This document shows, piece by piece, positions 48,070 through 56,860 of a stretch of DNA of 64,000 nt. Location: contig NZ_CH902584.1 in assembly GCF_000152845.1 (NCBI RefSeq), positions 295,239-359,238 of the forward strand, written 5' to 3'. The DNA comes from Roseovarius sp. 217 (GTDB taxonomy: Bacteria > Pseudomonadota > Alphaproteobacteria > Rhodobacterales > Rhodobacteraceae). The translations under genes and the position numbers were made by a program. Below the pieces are notes generated by a model. That model saw only the letters and a program-made list of their open reading frames with translations. It ran no database searches and had not been told where the DNA came from. How positions within the stretch are numbered: position 1 is the first letter of the stretch; each line of letters starts with the position of its first letter.

Positions 48070-48738
48070 TCAATCACCTCCGATAACGGCTTGGGTAATC
48101 AGGGTCTCACCGCTACGGAAGTTCGCAATATCCGTCAGTGCATTCTCGATCACACGGGCCACTAGGGTTATAAACGCTATCGGCACGGAAAGCAGGAACC
48201 ACCATTGCATGACATTGTCGGTGCCCAGCATGATTTGAAAATTCGAGGCGGAATTGGCGACGACCTTGGACGAGGTGACGACAACCACCCATGAAAATCC
48301 GATCCACAGAGCCGCATCCAGCATCAGGCAGGCAATTTGCCCGCCGCGCGGCATGGCGGTTCGAAATTCGGCAAAGGCCAGATGCGTGCGCAGTTTAACG
48401 TTATAGCTGCATCCGAACCACGTCATGATGAGAAAGAGAAATGGCGGCAACGTTGTAGACCACGGCACCTGTTGCGAGAAGACGAAGCGGCGGAACACCT
48501 CAACGAAAATGATACCACCGATGGCAAGGTAGGAGACGACCATGAGTGTCTGCTCCAGATTGCGCTCGGCCCAAGGGCTGAGGCGATAGAGCAAAAGGAC
48601 CAACAGGGACAGCGCCAACATCGCAGCGAGACCAAGCGGCCAAACCGCAGGTTGGTTCATCGCCGCGCTCAACATCCAGGAATCGCCTGCCATGAGGGCG
48701 CTCAGGATTTCGCCTGTGCCCTGAAACCAGCCGGTCAT
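48070..48738 (-). CDS. TRAP transporter small permease (DctQ)
   Basis: 222-residue membrane protein with four main helices; IIFVEVFRRFVFSQQVPWSTTLPPFLFLIMTWFG is the DctQ signature region with the (F/Y)(R/K)RY-like motif. Its N terminus is longer than the minimal family, including an extra hydrophobic segment (PLGLAAMLALSLLVLLLY). The start at 48738 is chosen over an upstream in-frame codon because it follows GGGAGA. A strong hairpin separates it from the binding-protein gene. Confidence 0.9.
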   Translation of the reverse strand: MTGWFQGTGEILSALMAGDSWMLSAAMNQPAVWPLGLAAMLALSLLVLLLYRLSPWAERNLEQTLMVVSYLAIGGIIFVEVFRRFVFSQQVPWSTTLPPFLFLIMTWFGCSYNVKLRTHLAFAEFRTAMPRGGQIACLMLDAALWIGFSWVVVVTSSKVVANSASNFQIMLGTDNVMQWWFLLSVPIAFITLVARVIENALTDIANFRSGETLITQAVIGGD

Positions 48739-48795
48739 GCTTGAATCTCCCTTCGGGTCATTCCAATTGCGCAACATCAATCGTTGCGTTGTCGC

Positions 48796-48820
48796 CCGGG
48801 CCACCCGGAGGGCAGCCCGG
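48796..48820 (-). other. GC stem-loop between TRAP binding-protein and DctQ genes
   Basis: CCGGGC (48796-48801) pairs with GCCCGG (48815-48820), with an inner CCC/GGG stem (804-806/810-812). A second hairpin CGCAAC/GTTGCG lies at 48770-48788. They fill the 98-base gap after dctP. Probably a processing or attenuation element that favours binding-protein expression. Confidence 0.6.
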
Positions 48821-48836
48821 TTCCTGTGTCAAAGGC

Positions 48837-50072
48837 TCAGGCCGACCGCCACCACCGGCGCGGTTCGACGTTTTCGGGCAGAGTATCCACCGGGATTTCC
48901 CGCGCCACGTCATAAATCGCCTGATAGGTATCGATGCCACCTGACCAGCCATTGAGCCGCTCACGCCACTGCGCCCAAGGCTCGGGGTTGAACTCTGGCG
49001 AGCACATTTCCTCGGCGATCTTGATCTGGTCATCCGCAAGAAAGGCCGGGCGCACGTTGTTCTCGGCAAAAATAGTACCGGGCAGTTGCGGATCAGAGAA
49101 CCCGACGGTCTTGACCAGCGCCGCCTCATTGGCAGCCTGCACATGGACCTGCGCCAGATAGGCGGATTCCATGATCGCATCCTGTAAATGCCCCTCCATC
49201 GCGTCGAAGACTTTGGCCGACATCGAGGTATGCTCGGTGCCACAGAAGAACTTGAGATCAACAGACTGGCTGACCACTGGCGACATATTGGCATAGGCCA
49301 CAGCAGAGGCCCATGTCTCAGCACCGTCGATCAAACCCTGCTTGAGACCATCAAGCGTCTCTTCCCAGGCCACCGGCACCGGATTGAGATTGAGAAGCTG
49401 CATGGCGATGCGCCCCAACTGTGTGCCAGTGACGCGGTTCTTGGTGCCGAACAACTCTTCAATCTTGGTCACTGTTGGCTTTTGAGCAAAGGATTGACCC
49501 ATCTGCAGACCGCGGAGTTCGCAATGCGAAAACAGGAATTTCAGGCCATGCCGTTGCTCCAAAGGCTCGCGTAGGATTTTCTGCGAGGCGGGGCTGTAGA
49601 GGAAATGATACTGTGCGGCACGGCTGGGGAACATATAGGCATAATCCAGCACATTGAGATAGGGCGCGCCACCGGCAGAGTTTTGGGTCGAGGCCGCATA
49701 CATGTCGACGACCCCCAACTGGGTTTTTTCAACACAGTTGAGCTGACCGCAGATCTGGTTGTCGCCAATGAATTCAACGCGAATTTCGCCGTCGGTCCGC
49801 TCCTCCAGATCGCGGGCGAATTCCAGAACGCCAGCCCGCTCGATCAGCAGGTTGCGCGCGTTGAAGCCTGAGGCTCCCAGTTTTAGAGTATGTTTGGGTT
49901 CTTTCCCGAACCGCTTGTCATAGGTGCTCTCGGCGGCACGCGCCAAAGACGGGAGCGAGACCGCCCCAGTCAGAGCGCCCGCGCCCAACACCACGGATGA
50001 CAGGCCGAACTGACCTGACAGACGGAACAAATCCCGGCGAGAAATCTCGCTCAGGGCTTTCGATACTTTCAT
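48837..50072 (-). CDS. TRAP transporter solute-binding protein (DctP)
   Basis: 411-residue periplasmic binding protein. The N terminus MKVSKALSEISRRDLFRLSG carries a twin-arginine motif (SRRDLF) and a hydrophobic region ending in LARAA, so Tat export is likely. The DctP fold follows (LEFARDLEERTDGEIRVEFI; GVVDMYAAS; AWEETLDGLKQGLIDGAETW). The start at 50072 is chosen for the Tat signal. Solute unknown; co-regulated with the divergent GMC oxidoreductase, so possibly an alcohol, choline-like or sugar-acid compound. Confidence 0.9.
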   Translation of the reverse strand: MKVSKALSEISRRDLFRLSGQFGLSSVVLGAGALTGAVSLPSLARAAESTYDKRFGKEPKHTLKLGASGFNARNLLIERAGVLEFARDLEERTDGEIRVEFIGDNQICGQLNCVEKTQLGVVDMYAASTQNSAGGAPYLNVLDYAYMFPSRAAQYHFLYSPASQKILREPLEQRHGLKFLFSHCELRGLQMGQSFAQKPTVTKIEELFGTKNRVTGTQLGRIAMQLLNLNPVPVAWEETLDGLKQGLIDGAETWASAVAYANMSPVVSQSVDLKFFCGTEHTSMSAKVFDAMEGHLQDAIMESAYLAQVHVQAANEAALVKTVGFSDPQLPGTIFAENNVRPAFLADDQIKIAEEMCSPEFNPEPWAQWRERLNGWSGGIDTYQAIYDVAREIPVDTLPENVEPRRWWRSA

Positions 50073-50123
50073 GGTCTCCTCCCTATTTTGCAATTTTGAT
50101 ACTTGCAGTCTCAATAATGATCG

Positions 50124-50151
50124 AATTATCCTTGATCTGGCAAGGATAATT
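50124..50151. promoter_or_regulatory. 28-bp palindrome in the TRAP/GMC divergent promoter (probable IclR operator)
   Basis: AATTATCCTTG (50124-50134) and CAAGGATAATT (50141-50151) are a perfect 11-bp inverted repeat with a 6-base spacer, midway between divergent dctP and GMC genes. T-rich sequence follows on the plus strand, so it could also form a hairpin, but a terminator between divergent starts makes little sense. The IclR gene at the cluster's end is the obvious candidate binder. Confidence 0.7.
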
Positions 50152-50187
50152 TTTTCCTCGCGTCAGGATTGAGGAGGGTAGGCAGGA

Positions 50188-51801
50188 ATGTCGGAGATTT
50201 CAGCGGATTACGTGATCATCGGCGCCGGTTCTGCTGGATGCGTTCTGGCGAATCGTCTCTCTGCAGACCCCACGATCAAGGTGGTTCTGCTTGAGGCTGG
50301 CGGGCGCGACTGGAACCCGTGGATCCATATTCCGGTCGGATATTTCAAGACGATGCACAATCCGAGCGTGGATTGGTGTTATCGGACAGAGCCAGATCCC
50401 GGCCTGAACGGCCGTGCGCTGGATTGGCCGCGCGGCAAGGTTCTGGGTGGGTCGTCCTCGCTCAACGGGCTGCTCTATGTGCGTGGTCAACCGCAGGATT
50501 ACGACCGCTGGGCGCAGATGGGCAATCCCGGTTGGGGATGGGACGATGTGTTGCCTCTCTTCAAACGGTCAGAACGTCAGGAGCGCGGTGCTGATGACTA
50601 TCACGGCGATCAAGGCACGCTTTGGGTGTCCAATATGCGCTTGCAAAGGCCCATATGTGACGCATGGGTGGCGGCAGCCCAAGAGGCTGGCTATCCGTTC
50701 AACCCAGATTACAATGGGGCCAAGCAAGAAGGTGTCGGCTATTTCCAGTTGACCACGCGCAACGGACGGCGTTGCTCTGCCGCCGTGGCCTTTCTCAACC
50801 CAGCCCGCAAGCGGTCGAACCTGACCATCGTCACTCATGCTCAGGCCAGCCGCATCCTCTTTGACGGCAGACGCGCAATAGGTGTGGCCTACCGTGACCG
50901 CGCCGGACGCGAACATGTGGTCAAAGCGCACGCCGAGGTGATTTTGTCCTCTGGGGCGATCGGATCACCGCAGCTTTTGATGCTGTCGGGGTTGGGCGAA
51001 GCGGCTCATTTGCACGATAATGGTATTGAAGTGCGCCATGATCTGCCCGCCGTGGGCCGCAATATGCAGGACCATCTGCAGGCGCGGCTGGTCTTCAAAT
51101 GCAACGAACCCACCTTGAACGACGAAGTACGCAGCCTGACCAATCAGGCGCGAATTGCTCTGAAATATGCCCTCTTTCGCGCCGGTCCCATGGCCATGGC
51201 CGCAAGCCTCGCCACCGGCTTTATGCGTACGGGCGACCATGTCGAGACACCGGATATTCAGTTCCACGTTCAGCCATGGTCCGCCGACAGTCCCGGCGAG
51301 GGGGTGCATCCATTCTCAGCCTTTACGATGTCGGTCTGTCAATTACGGCCCGAGAGTAGAGGCGAGATTCGACTCACTTCTGCCGACCCGAGTCACTACC
51401 CCAAGATCCACCCGAATTATCTTTCCACTGAAACCGATTGCCGAACCATCGTGGAAGGGATCAAAATCGCCCGCCGCATAGCTCGATGCGCACCTCTCAC
51501 CTCCAAGATTTCGGAAGAATTCCGCCCCGACCGCACGCTTGATCTAGAGGATTACGAGGGCACGCTTGACTGGGCAAGGCGGTATTCGACCACCATCTAT
51601 CACCCAACCGGCACCTGCAAGATGGGACAGGGACCGGATACCGTGGTCGATGCACGGCTCCGGGTGCATGGCATTGACGGGCTTCGCGTGGCAGATTGCT
51701 CAATCATGCCCGAGATCGTTTCGGGCAACACCAATGCTCCCGCCATCATGATCGGCGAGAAAGCCTCGGACATGATCCTTGCGGACCGCGCTTTGGGCTG
51801 A
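50188..51801 (+). CDS. GMC-family FAD oxidoreductase (choline dehydrogenase-like)
   Basis: 537-residue flavoenzyme that oxidises an alcohol to an aldehyde. YVIIGAGSAGCVLANRL binds FAD; RGKVLGGSSSLNGLLYVRG and SSGAIGSPQLLMLSG are GMC signatures; and the catalytic His is in IYHPTGTCKMG, with the second in SGNTNAPAIMIGEKASD. Homology is to the BetA/alcohol dehydrogenase branch, but no betaine aldehyde dehydrogenase is nearby, so the substrate is open. Divergent from the TRAP operon and likely acting on its cargo. Confidence 0.92.
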   Translation: MSEISADYVIIGAGSAGCVLANRLSADPTIKVVLLEAGGRDWNPWIHIPVGYFKTMHNPSVDWCYRTEPDPGLNGRALDWPRGKVLGGSSSLNGLLYVRGQPQDYDRWAQMGNPGWGWDDVLPLFKRSERQERGADDYHGDQGTLWVSNMRLQRPICDAWVAAAQEAGYPFNPDYNGAKQEGVGYFQLTTRNGRRCSAAVAFLNPARKRSNLTIVTHAQASRILFDGRRAIGVAYRDRAGREHVVKAHAEVILSSGAIGSPQLLMLSGLGEAAHLHDNGIEVRHDLPAVGRNMQDHLQARLVFKCNEPTLNDEVRSLTNQARIALKYALFRAGPMAMAASLATGFMRTGDHVETPDIQFHVQPWSADSPGEGVHPFSAFTMSVCQLRPESRGEIRLTSADPSHYPKIHPNYLSTETDCRTIVEGIKIARRIARCAPLTSKISEEFRPDRTLDLEDYEGTLDWARRYSTTIYHPTGTCKMGQGPDTVVDARLRVHGIDGLRVADCSIMPEIVSGNTNAPAIMIGEKASDMILADRALG

Positions 51802-51812
51802 GCGCGCTCAGC
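51797..51812. terminator. palindrome holding both stop codons of two convergent genes
   Basis: GCTGAGCGCGCTCAGC spans the TGA of the GMC gene (51799-51801) and the stop of the PHP gene (51808-51810, minus strand). Only 6 bases lie between the two genes. It may act as a weak bidirectional terminator. Confidence 0.4.
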
Positions 51813-52731
51813 GCTTCCAGATTGGGTTGGACCATGCGCGCTTGCCGGACGCATCCACCACCGTGACCCGCAGCCAAGGTGAGGCGGCGCAGCGATGATC
51901 AAAGGTAACACGCGCGCGCGTCATCGACTGGCCATGCACTGCCACACCTGCCGATCCATGGCCCAGGACCATCACAGCCGACGCGGCAGAGCATTCCACC
52001 TCGATTGCGGTCTCCTCTACGTGGAGCGCGCGAATTTCCGGCCCTTGGCTGGAGTAGAAGAGCCCAGCCTTGAGCGCCTCAAGCCGTGCCTCCGGGCTGT
52101 TCTCCTCGGTCTTGACCATGACCCAACCGCCGAAATGATCCGGTTCGGAAAAATGCGCGTCATCGGTGGCAATCAAGCTCAGTCGCCGCCCTTCGCTGAG
52201 CAAGAGGTCAGCAATGCCGAACCCGTCGCCGCGATCACAGCCCATATGACAGCCGTGGTTGTAGATTTCGACAGCATGCGCCGCCGTCAGACTGCGCGCA
52301 TCCGCCAGCGTCAACCCCGACCATTGCGGATGCGCCACCGCAACAAACGCCCCGGCGGCCACCGCGCGCGCGGCAATCTCGGGGCCAGTTTCCTGATCCG
52401 GGACCGGCTTGAACTCGGGCGAATTGGACGGGGTGAACGCATCGGGCAGGCCAACCGCCAGAATGTGCCACAGTTCGCCGTTGGCCAGAGCGCCTGAGTG
52501 CAGCTCCGCCCCAAGCAGGGTGGAAAAGCGATTGCTGCGATAGGGTCGGGTATCGGTGATCGGATAGCCATAGCGCCCAACGAAATGATCGGTCAGCGCT
52601 ATGAAATCATAGCCCTCGGCGGCGTAGCGGCGACAGACCTCCTCGGGGGGCAAAACCCCATCCGAGCGGTCCGAATGGGTGTGCAGATTGCCACGCCAGA
52701 ACCGACCGGGGGCGCTGAAAGTGTCCATCAT
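51808..52731 (-). CDS. PHP-domain metallohydrolase (CehA/McbA-like)
   Basis: 307-residue metallo-phosphoesterase or hydrolase. Metal ligands are visible in RGNLHTHSDRSDG (HxH), ALTDHF, GAELHSG, FVAVAHPQW, VEIYNHGCH and ATDDAHF. The C terminus is a small beta domain ending in SNPIWKR. It is the last gene of the spermidine/putrescine-type importer operon, overlapping the permease gene by 4 bases (ATGA), so its substrate is probably the imported compound or a derivative (for example a phosphoester). The exact reaction is unknown. Confidence 0.82.
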   Translation of the reverse strand: MMDTFSAPGRFWRGNLHTHSDRSDGVLPPEEVCRRYAAEGYDFIALTDHFVGRYGYPITDTRPYRSNRFSTLLGAELHSGALANGELWHILAVGLPDAFTPSNSPEFKPVPDQETGPEIAARAVAAGAFVAVAHPQWSGLTLADARSLTAAHAVEIYNHGCHMGCDRGDGFGIADLLLSEGRRLSLIATDDAHFSEPDHFGGWVMVKTEENSPEARLEALKAGLFYSSQGPEIRALHVEETAIEVECSAASAVMVLGHGSAGVAVHGQSMTRARVTFDHRCAASPWLRVTVVDASGKRAWSNPIWKR

Positions 52732-53534
52732 GCCGAAACTCCATTTGCAGCGCAGCGTTCACGCTCTTTGAGGATCGCCCAGACCACCGCACAGGTGATC
52801 GTGGCGATGATGAAGAAGATACCGATAACATTGACCACCGGCGAGAGACCAAAACGCATGCGCGATCCGATTTCCGTGACCAGAGTATGTTGCCCACCAA
52901 TCGCGAACATGGTTGTGTTGTAATTCTCAAAGCTCTGGAGAAAGGCGATCACTGCCGCCGTGACGATGGTCGGGCGCAGAAATGGCAGGGTGATCCGGCG
53001 AAAGGCCTGCAAGGGCGTGGCCCCCAGATCGCGCGCCGCCTCTTCCAGGGTCGCATCTTGTCGTTGCAGACGGGCCATGAACATCAGCATCGCGTATGAG
53101 GCAACAAAGGTGGTCTGCGCAAGGATCGCGGTGAACAGCCCCCCTGCGACCTCGAAATTACGCCAGAAGATCACGGTGGAAATGCCCAGAATAATGCCCG
53201 GCGTCAGCAAAGGTGAGACCATGACGGTGTAGAGCAGCCCTGCCGCCCGCGCGCCCAACCGCCCCAGCAAAAGCGCGCCCGCCAATCCCATCGGCAGGGC
53301 GAGCGCGATCACCGCGCCTGCGATAATCAGCGAATTGCGCAAACCCGACCACATCCGCTGATCGGCCCAGAGTTCACCAAACCATTGCAGGGTAAAGCCC
53401 TGCCAGACCGTGACCGAGGGCGGCGAATAGGCATTGAAACCCGCCGCCACCATGATCCCGAGCGGCAGGAACATATAGACAAAGAACACCGCCATATAGA
53501 GGCGGAGGATCAGCCCGCTGCCCTGCCCGCTCAT
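52728..53534 (-). CDS. spermidine/putrescine-type ABC transporter permease (PotC-like)
   Basis: 268-residue inner-membrane permease with six hydrophobic helices. GLTQ-type start is replaced by MSGQGSGLILRLYMAVFF; the EAA loop is LEEAARDLGATPLQAFRRITLPFLRPTI. ATGA overlaps with both neighbours place it firmly in the operon. The start at 53534 is chosen over a longer non-homologous frame. Confidence 0.9.
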   Translation of the reverse strand: MSGQGSGLILRLYMAVFFVYMFLPLGIMVAAGFNAYSPPSVTVWQGFTLQWFGELWADQRMWSGLRNSLIIAGAVIALALPMGLAGALLLGRLGARAAGLLYTVMVSPLLTPGIILGISTVIFWRNFEVAGGLFTAILAQTTFVASYAMLMFMARLQRQDATLEEAARDLGATPLQAFRRITLPFLRPTIVTAAVIAFLQSFENYNTTMFAIGGQHTLVTEIGSRMRFGLSPVVNVIGIFFIIATITCAVVWAILKERERCAANGVSA

Positions 53535-54559
53535 TTGGCGATATCCCTCAACCGTACTTTGAGCAGGCCCATCATCAGGAAAATGAACCCGGTGCAGACC
53601 ACCAGCAAGCTGAGCGCATAGGCCGCCCCGACATTCCAGTTGGTCGCCTGAAAGAAGCGGTTGTAAACCAGTTGCGTGAACCACGGATCAGCAGTGCCGC
53701 GCGTCATGATATAGGGCACCGCATAAGACCCCGCCGACAGCATGAAGGTCATGATACAGCCGACCGCGATGCCGGGGCGCGCATGGGGCAGGACCACGCG
53801 GCGATGGATCTGGATCGTTCCGGCCCCCAGATCCCGCGCCGCCTCAATTTGGTTCGTATCCAAGGTCTCAAGCACATTGTAGAGCGGAAAAACCATGAAG
53901 AGGATATAGGCATAGACCATGGCGACAAAGACGCCCGTTCCGCTTTCGAGAAAGGGCACAGGGCCAATTCCCACCAGTCCCAGTGCGGCATTGAGTGGCC
54001 CGCCATAATTCAGGATCATCTGCCAGGCAAAGACCCGCAGCAATTCGTTGATCGCATAGGGGATGACGAGCGCCAGCATGATCATCGCGGCGCGGCGCGG
54101 CGGCTCTAGTTTGGCAATGGCAAAGGCGATGGGATAGCAGACGACAAAGGCAATGGCCGTAACGGCCAACGAGGCGAGGATCGTCTTGGCGAAAATTGCC
54201 AGATGCGCCTTACCCATCTGTCCGTAGTTGGACAGGGTCCATGTCTTGACGGGCGTGCTTTCCTCGACCTCAAGCGCCGTGATTTCGGTCTGCACCGCAT
54301 CACGCTCGGCATCAACGGCGGCACGGGCGGCTTCATCCGGTGCGGCGGCGTGATCCAGTGCCAGCACATCAAGGCGATTGTAGAGCGCGTCGATTTTGAC
54401 CGACAGTTCGGCGGCCCCTTCGGGACGCTGCATGGTCCAGAAAGACTGCTCGATCATGATAATCTGCGGCGCGGCAATGAGGCCCAGAATCCAAATCCCC
54501 GCAAGAAAGACAATCAGTGCCGACAGGGGTGCCCCAAAGGCGCGGCGCAATTTAGTCAT
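53531..54559 (-). CDS. spermidine/putrescine-type ABC transporter permease (PotB-like) with periplasmic insertion
   Basis: 342-residue permease. After TM1 (about 12-35) there is an insertion of roughly 60 residues (42-105), Ala/Asp/Glu-rich and probably helical (KIDALYNRLDVLALDHAA), before the next helix; normal PotB has a short loop here. The EAA loop is EAARDLGAGTIQIHRRVVLPHARPGI. The start at 54559 overlaps the ATPase stop by 8 bases. Confidence 0.88.
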   Translation of the reverse strand: MTKLRRAFGAPLSALIVFLAGIWILGLIAAPQIIMIEQSFWTMQRPEGAAELSVKIDALYNRLDVLALDHAAAPDEAARAAVDAERDAVQTEITALEVEESTPVKTWTLSNYGQMGKAHLAIFAKTILASLAVTAIAFVVCYPIAFAIAKLEPPRRAAMIMLALVIPYAINELLRVFAWQMILNYGGPLNAALGLVGIGPVPFLESGTGVFVAMVYAYILFMVFPLYNVLETLDTNQIEAARDLGAGTIQIHRRVVLPHARPGIAVGCIMTFMLSAGSYAVPYIMTRGTADPWFTQLVYNRFFQATNWNVGAAYALSLLVVCTGFIFLMMGLLKVRLRDIAK

Positions 54560-55649
54560 TGGCGGTCTCACTCAAGGGCAGAATAACCCCGGCCTCTTGC
54601 GAAAACCCGAGCCGTAGGGGCCCATCGGGCACGACTGGCCCACCGCCATTGACCCGGTGCACTGTGAGTTGGCTCTGGCCCGTGTCGATTACCAGCGTGG
54701 AAAACGCCCCTTCCATATCACGACGCACGAGATGTCCGGTCAGGCTATTGGCCTGAGTTTCGCCCGCCTCCAGCACATGCAGTCGTTCGGGCCGCAAAAA
54801 GAGAAACGCCTGCTCTCCAACGCTCAGACCTGCTGTATTGACGGCAACAAAGACCCCTTCAGGCGTGGCGATGCGGGCACTCTGACCGTCCACCGCCTCA
54901 ATCCGCCCTGTCAGGCGGTTGGTTTCGCCCACGAAGGTCGCAACAAAGGCATTGGCGGGCCGGTGATAGAGGTCATCCGCTGTACCCAGTTGCACCAGCC
55001 GTCCGGCATTCATCACCGCCACGCGGTCGGACATGGTCAGCGCCTCGCCCTGATCATGGGTGATATAGACAAAGGTGATGCCGGTCTCGCGCTGCAACTG
55101 CTTGAGTTCGGCGCGCATATGTTGCCGCAGCTTGAGATCAAGCGCCGAGAGCGGCTCGTCCAGCAGCAGAACCGCCGGTTCAACAGCCAGAGCGCGGGCA
55201 ATCGCCACGCGCTGACGCTGCCCCCCAGACAATTCCGAGGGCAGTTTGTCGGCTTGCTCGTCCAGCGCCACCATCTTGAGCAGTTCAAGTGCGCGCGCGC
55301 GGCGCTTGGCCTTGCTCCAACCGCGCATCTCTAGGCCAAAGGCCACATTCTCCCAAACTGGCATCAGCGGGAACAGGGCAAGGTTCTGGAAGATCAGCGC
55401 GGTGGGGCGATCCGAGGGCGAGATGCCCGCCATCGGCATACCGCCGATCTGCACGCCGCCTTCGGACGGCTCCAAAAAGCCCGACACGAGGCGCAGGATC
55501 GTGGTCTTGCCACAGCCTGAAGGGCCAAGGATCGAGAAAAACTCGCCCGCGCGAATAGTCAGGTCCGTGGGATGCACGGCCTGAAACTCGGCAAAGCGCA
55601 CAGCGGCGGCGGATAGGGTGATCTCCATGCCGCGAGCGGAAACTGTCAT
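54552..55649 (-). CDS. spermidine/putrescine-type ABC transporter ATP-binding protein (PotA-like)
   Basis: 365-residue ATPase. Walker A is GPSGCGKTT, the Q-loop is LIFQNLALFPLMPVWENV, the signature is LSGGQRQRVAIARAL, Walker B is VLLLDEPLSALD and the H-loop is VYITHDQ. A C-terminal TOBE domain follows (FLFLRPERLHVLEAGE). ATG 55649 is used; ATG 55628 (MEITLS) is an alternative. It follows the binding-protein gene across a gap filled by a 10-bp stem-loop. Confidence 0.92.
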   Translation of the reverse strand: MTVSARGMEITLSAAAVRFAEFQAVHPTDLTIRAGEFFSILGPSGCGKTTILRLVSGFLEPSEGGVQIGGMPMAGISPSDRPTALIFQNLALFPLMPVWENVAFGLEMRGWSKAKRRARALELLKMVALDEQADKLPSELSGGQRQRVAIARALAVEPAVLLLDEPLSALDLKLRQHMRAELKQLQRETGITFVYITHDQGEALTMSDRVAVMNAGRLVQLGTADDLYHRPANAFVATFVGETNRLTGRIEAVDGQSARIATPEGVFVAVNTAGLSVGEQAFLFLRPERLHVLEAGETQANSLTGHLVRRDMEGAFSTLVIDTGQSQLTVHRVNGGGPVVPDGPLRLGFSQEAGVILPLSETAND

Positions 55650-55669
55650 TGAGGTCTTTCCATGAAACG

Positions 55670-55693
55670 GGCGCGGGGACATCTCCCCGCGCC
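55670..55693 (-). other. 10-bp perfect stem-loop between binding-protein and ATPase genes
   Basis: GGCGCGGGGA (55670-55679) and TCCCCGCGCC (55684-55693) with a 4-base loop, 12 bases after the binding-protein stop. No T-run follows on the minus strand beyond CGTTTC, so partial termination or 3'-end protection of the upstream message is more likely than full stop. Confidence 0.65.
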
Positions 55694-55704
55694 ACTTTGT
55701 CGGT

Positions 55705-56835
55705 TTAGGCGTTGGTCAGCTTTTCGGAATACTCTTCGCGTACCGCCGAGAACCACGGCGTGAACATCGGCCACCACCACAGGTTTTCGATGGCACCATT
55801 CTGATAGGCAAAGGCAAACGCCTCTTTGTTGGCCTCGCTCAGATGCGCCGATGCGCCCGCAGCCGCCGAATTATATCCGGTGGCATTGGCGAACATGCCG
55901 CCGATTTCCGGGCTCATCAGGAAGTTGAGGAACTCGTAGGCCTGATCGACATTCTCTGCGCCCGAGGGGATCGCGGCAGTGTCCATCCATGCCAAAGCGC
56001 CCTCTTTCGGGGCGGCGTAGCGCCACTTGGGGTCCACATCCATATGCAGCTTGATGCCGGTCGTATCCCATGTCTGACCGATGGTGCAGCCCGCGTCGGT
56101 AAAGGCACCAGTGGCCTCGGTGGCGTTGTTCCAGTAAGCGCCGATATTGGCCTTGTTCTTGGCGGCAAAGGCCACGCAGGCATCAAAGATGCGGCGCGTG
56201 TCTTCCTCGGTTTTGTAGAGGTCCATGGCGCGGTTCGACGGGACTTCGCCGATCGAGTCGAGATAGATCGCAAGGGTGATCAGCACCGATTTCTGGCGCA
56301 TGGCAACCTTGCCATTCATCCCATCGGCCCAGAGGTGCGCGTAGGACAGATCGGCAGGAGCCACATCGACGTCGCTCGAATCCCAGGTGATGCCCTCAGT
56401 GCCCCAATCGAACGGCACCAGATAGCGCTTGCCGCGATGCGCGGCCCCCAGTTCCAGGGACGAACGCCACAGAGCAGGCTCGATGAGGTCCACCTTGAGC
56501 TTCGATTCGTCGATCTCAGCAAAGAGGTTGCCTTCGTCATAATTGGGGCGGGTGTCGACCGAAGGGAAAAGGATGTCAAAACCCTTGCCGCCCGACGCGC
56601 GCAACTTTGAGGCGGCCTCTTCGTTCGAGCCATAGGTCGAGACATTCACCTTGATGCCGGTGGCCTTGGTAAAGGCGTCGGGGATCTCGCCGTTCTGAAA
56701 ATAATCACCCCAGGCAAAAACATTGACCTCGCCGGAAGAGGCAAGCGCGCGGCGCGCGATCAGCGGCGTCGCCAGTGCGGCGGCACCGGTTGCCAGCACG
56801 GCACGACGGGACATGGTGTGGAGAGGATGGGTCAT
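55705..56835 (-). CDS. spermidine/putrescine-type solute-binding protein (PotD-like)
   Basis: 376-residue periplasmic protein. MTHPLHTMSRRAVLATGAAAL is a Tat-like signal (SRRAVL) ending near ARRALASS. The domain begins GEVNVFAWGDYF, as in PotD/PotF, with KGFDILFPS and GTEGITWDSS. A WWWP stretch near the C terminus (ENLWWWPMFTPWF) is unusual. The start at 56835 is chosen for the signal. First gene of the importer-PHP operon. Confidence 0.88.
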   Translation of the reverse strand: MTHPLHTMSRRAVLATGAAALATPLIARRALASSGEVNVFAWGDYFQNGEIPDAFTKATGIKVNVSTYGSNEEAASKLRASGGKGFDILFPSVDTRPNYDEGNLFAEIDESKLKVDLIEPALWRSSLELGAAHRGKRYLVPFDWGTEGITWDSSDVDVAPADLSYAHLWADGMNGKVAMRQKSVLITLAIYLDSIGEVPSNRAMDLYKTEEDTRRIFDACVAFAAKNKANIGAYWNNATEATGAFTDAGCTIGQTWDTTGIKLHMDVDPKWRYAAPKEGALAWMDTAAIPSGAENVDQAYEFLNFLMSPEIGGMFANATGYNSAAAGASAHLSEANKEAFAFAYQNGAIENLWWWPMFTPWFSAVREEYSEKLTNA

Positions 56836-56860
56836 TCTTGGCTCCTGAGTTTGATCAACT

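Noticed and set aside
50124..50151. Rho-independent terminator (stem followed by T-run)
   Set aside because: It lies between two divergent start codons, where no transcript should end; an operator is the simpler reading.
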